Below are positions 63,001 through 64,000 of a stretch of DNA of 64,000 nucleotides, in pieces. The DNA is from an uncultured Clostridia bacterium. Its GTDB lineage: Bacteria; Bacillota; Clostridia; TANB77; CAG-508. The notes beneath the pieces were generated by a model that had not been told where the DNA came from, ran no database searches, and saw only the letters and a list, made by a program, of their open reading frames with translations. Numbering within the stretch: the stretch's first letter is position 1; each line of letters starts with the position of its first letter. Made by a program: the position numbers and the translations under genes. The DNA is taken from the NCBI GenBank assembly GCA_934122155.1, contig CAKOVX010000006.1:1-64000 (forward strand). The letters are read 5' to 3'.

Positions 63001-64000
63001 GATAAATTTAAACTTTTAGCAAATGTTTCAATAAATGAACCACAACCAGAAGAACAAGCTTCATTTAGCATAATATTATCAATTGCGCCATTTTTCATAC
63101 GAATATATTTCATATCTTGACCACCAATATCTACTATGCTAGTAACATTAGGCATAAATTGTTTTGCTGCTGTATAATGTGCTATTGTTTCAATTTCATT
63201 TAGATCAACATTTAATGCAGTTTGTATAAGTTTTTCGCCATAACCTGTAACACCACTATAACGAATTATAGCTTTTTCAGGCTTTTCTGCATATAATTTT
63301 TTAAGCATTTGAATAACACTTTGTAAAGGATTTCCTTCATTGCTTCCATATAATGAATAAAGAAGGGTTCCTTCACTGTCAATTACAGTTAATTTTGTTG
63401 TTGTAGAACCTGCATCTATACCTACGAAACAGTCACCTTCATAAGTTTCTAGATCACCTTTTTTTACAGTTTCTTTATCGTGTCTTTCTTTAAATTCTTT
63501 GTATTCTTCATCAATAGAAAACAAAGGTGAAAGTGGGTGAGAGGTGTCATCATGTGAATTTTTTAACATCTCTATTTTGCTCTTTAATTTTTGTGACGTA
63601 ATTACATGAGAGGAATTAGCAGAATCTAATGCAGCACCTTTTGCAACTAAAAGATGAGCTTCTTCAGGAATAATAATTGCATCACCTTCTAGTTTTAATG
63701 TTTCAATAAAACGATTGCGAAGTTCTGATAGGTAATTTAATGGGCCACCTAAGAATGCAACATTTCCACGAATTGGTCTTCCACAAGCTAAACCACTAAT
63801 TGTTTGATTAACAACAGCTTGAAAAATTGATGCGGCAATATCTTCTTTTGCAGCTCCTTCATTTAATAAAGGTTGAACATCAGTCTTTGCAAAAACACCA
63901 CAACGTGAAGCTATTGGATATATCATTTTATGATTTTTTGCTAATTCATTTAAACCAGTTGGATCTGTATGTAAAAGAGATGCCATCTGGTCTATAAATG
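60069..64000 (-). CDS. 2-hydroxyacyl-CoA dehydratase-activase fusion (BcrAD/BadFG + DUF2229), 5' part missing
   Basis: More than 1305 residues; the frame stays open to the window edge, so the ATG at 63986 is not the true start. What is visible begins inside a first ASKHA ATPase domain. A complete second one has VGIDAGSTTTKL and DIGGQDMKYIR, with cluster-binding cysteines in ACSSGCGSFIET. A DUF2229 region and a dehydratase-like domain with Cys pairs (GGGCRATNYIG) follow, then a charged tail. Such proteins resemble activators of 2-hydroxyglutaryl-CoA or benzoyl-CoA enzymes, which use ATP to fire an electron. The substrate of this giant form is unknown. Confidence 0.88.
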   Translation of the reverse strand, partial: FIDQMASLLHTDPTGLNELAKNHKMIYPIASRCGVFAKTDVQPLLNEGAAKEDIAASIFQAVVNQTISGLACGRPIRGNVAFLGGPLNYLSELRNRFIETLKLEGDAIIIPEEAHLLVAKGAALDSANSSHVITSQKLKSKIEMLKNSHDDTSHPLSPLFSIDEEYKEFKERHDKETVKKGDLETYEGDCFVGIDAGSTTTKLTVIDSEGTLLYSLYGSNEGNPLQSVIQMLKKLYAEKPEKAIIRYSGVTGYGEKLIQTALNVDLNEIETIAHYTAAKQFMPNVTSIVDIGGQDMKYIRMKNGAIDNIMLNEACSSGCGSFIETFAKSLNLSIEEFVNSALEARRPVDLGSRCTVFMNSKIKQAQKEGYSVGDISAGLSYSVIKNAIQKVMKVRDVKTLGAHIVVQGGTFYNDAVLRAFELLVGRNVVRPDIAGLMGAYGVALLAKEQYEANLDMEYVSTLSKPEDLDKLKIDISHVRCNGCENHCLLTINKFSNGSRYISGNRCEKGAGNVGEHKDLPNVMKYKYERIFGYTPLDEKDAPRGTIGIPRVLNMYEDYPFWFTFLTNLGFRVVLSEKSNRKTYEKGMESMPSESVCFPAKLSHGHIIGLIKQGIKTIFYPCMPYSRKEYEKADNHYNCPIVISYSEVLKNNVEELKENNIKFLNPFLPFDCKKLAETIMELPEFAEYNFTKKELLAAAKKAEEEYQKFKQDIRDKGEETLEYMNKNNLKGIVLAGRPYHVDPEVNHGIDTLITSLGLCVLTEDSICNQTEVKRPIRVVDQWVFHARLYAAADFVGKHDNLELVQLNSFGCGVDAVTTDQVEEILNSFGKMYTLIKIDEINNLGAVRIRIRSLLASMKKREQNKELEKGSGNYEQVKKIFDKDMKKDYTILIPQMAPIHFELLEAAVASCGYKVELLRNCTQHTVETGLKYVNNDACYPSILTTGQMIEALESGKYDLNKTALIMSQTGGGCRATNYIGFIRKALKDAGFANVPVISFNVVGMEKMPGFKITIPMIERMIKCVVYADLLQKMLTKNRAYEIHKGETQKLFDEWMEKCKTLVVKSTMKEFKQSIYDIVNDFEKIELDTSIEKPKVGIVGEVLIKYHPFGNNFVADKLEEEGAEVILPDFMGFVKFIATHKITFNQLIKTDKMKAKLFRAAIKLIDILEKDSVIALKNSKKGYLLPCDIFELETKVKDILSIGNQTGEGWFLTAEMVEYIEHGIPNIVCVQPFACLPNHVVGKGVIKTIRDKYPDANIAPVDYDPGASEANQTNRIKLLMTVAKDNLKRQQKEKLAIEKENEKKETANVSSI

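Overview
The window is AT-rich DNA from a low-GC Gram-positive bacterium, most likely a Clostridia-class gut-type Firmicute. The evidence is family content (Jag, YidC2-type insertase, VanW, DUF975, a giant 2-hydroxyacyl-CoA dehydratase-activase protein), AGGAGG ribosome sites, and several sequences matching the Spo0A box TTTGTCRAA, which suggest a spore former. It contains the chromosomal origin. dnaA, dnaN, recF, gyrB and gyrA run leftward (minus strand). rpmH, rnpA, yidD, yidC, jag, mnmE, mnmG, rsmG, parA and parB run rightward. The dnaA-dnaN gap holds DnaA boxes and a DnaA-trio repeat.

Layout. 1-4.8 kb: end of a tyrosine recombinase, a GIY-YIG protein, a secreted-type nuclease and two peptidases. 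4.8-9.1 kb: a small Cys-rich protein, tRNA-Arg, CmpB-like membrane protein, YhbY, a FAD/Rieske oxidoreductase and an HtrA protease. 9.2-18.6 kb: a one-module NRPS (C-A-T-R, predicted Asn), a sensor kinase, an HD-GYP response regulator, a UgtP-like glycosyltransferase and a PlsC-like acyltransferase. 18.6-30.6 kb: Tex, DUF975, ABC-F, CorA, RsmA, VanW, an S24-type regulator, a cytosolic starch-binding protein, an SDR and tRNAs. 30.7-44.2 kb: a type IV secretion-like gene set in two operons, wrapped around dnaD, dnaC and gyrA. 44.6-59.6 kb: the origin region. 59.7-64 kb: two tRNA-Ser genes and the dehydratase-activase gene, which runs off the edge.

Three observations stand out. (1) mnmE and rsmG are each split by a +1 frameshift, and each shift falls exactly on an in-frame CGG codon. 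By eye I found no other in-frame CGG in any gene of the window, so CGG may be unassigned or very slowly decoded, and the shifts may be programmed. (2) The secretion-like set has a coupling ATPase, VirB2/VirB3/VirB6-like membrane proteins, VirB4, a TraC-like protein and a TadZ-like ATPase, but no visible relaxase. One half lies between gyrB and gyrA. (3) The first two genes of both secretion-like operons lack any ATG/GTG/TTG start at the conserved N-terminus. A strong ribosome site instead sits before ATT (three genes) or ATA (one gene), so two genes are easily truncated and two missed by gene callers.

All calls come from reading the sequence. No searches were run, and sequencing error remains the main alternative for the frameshifts.
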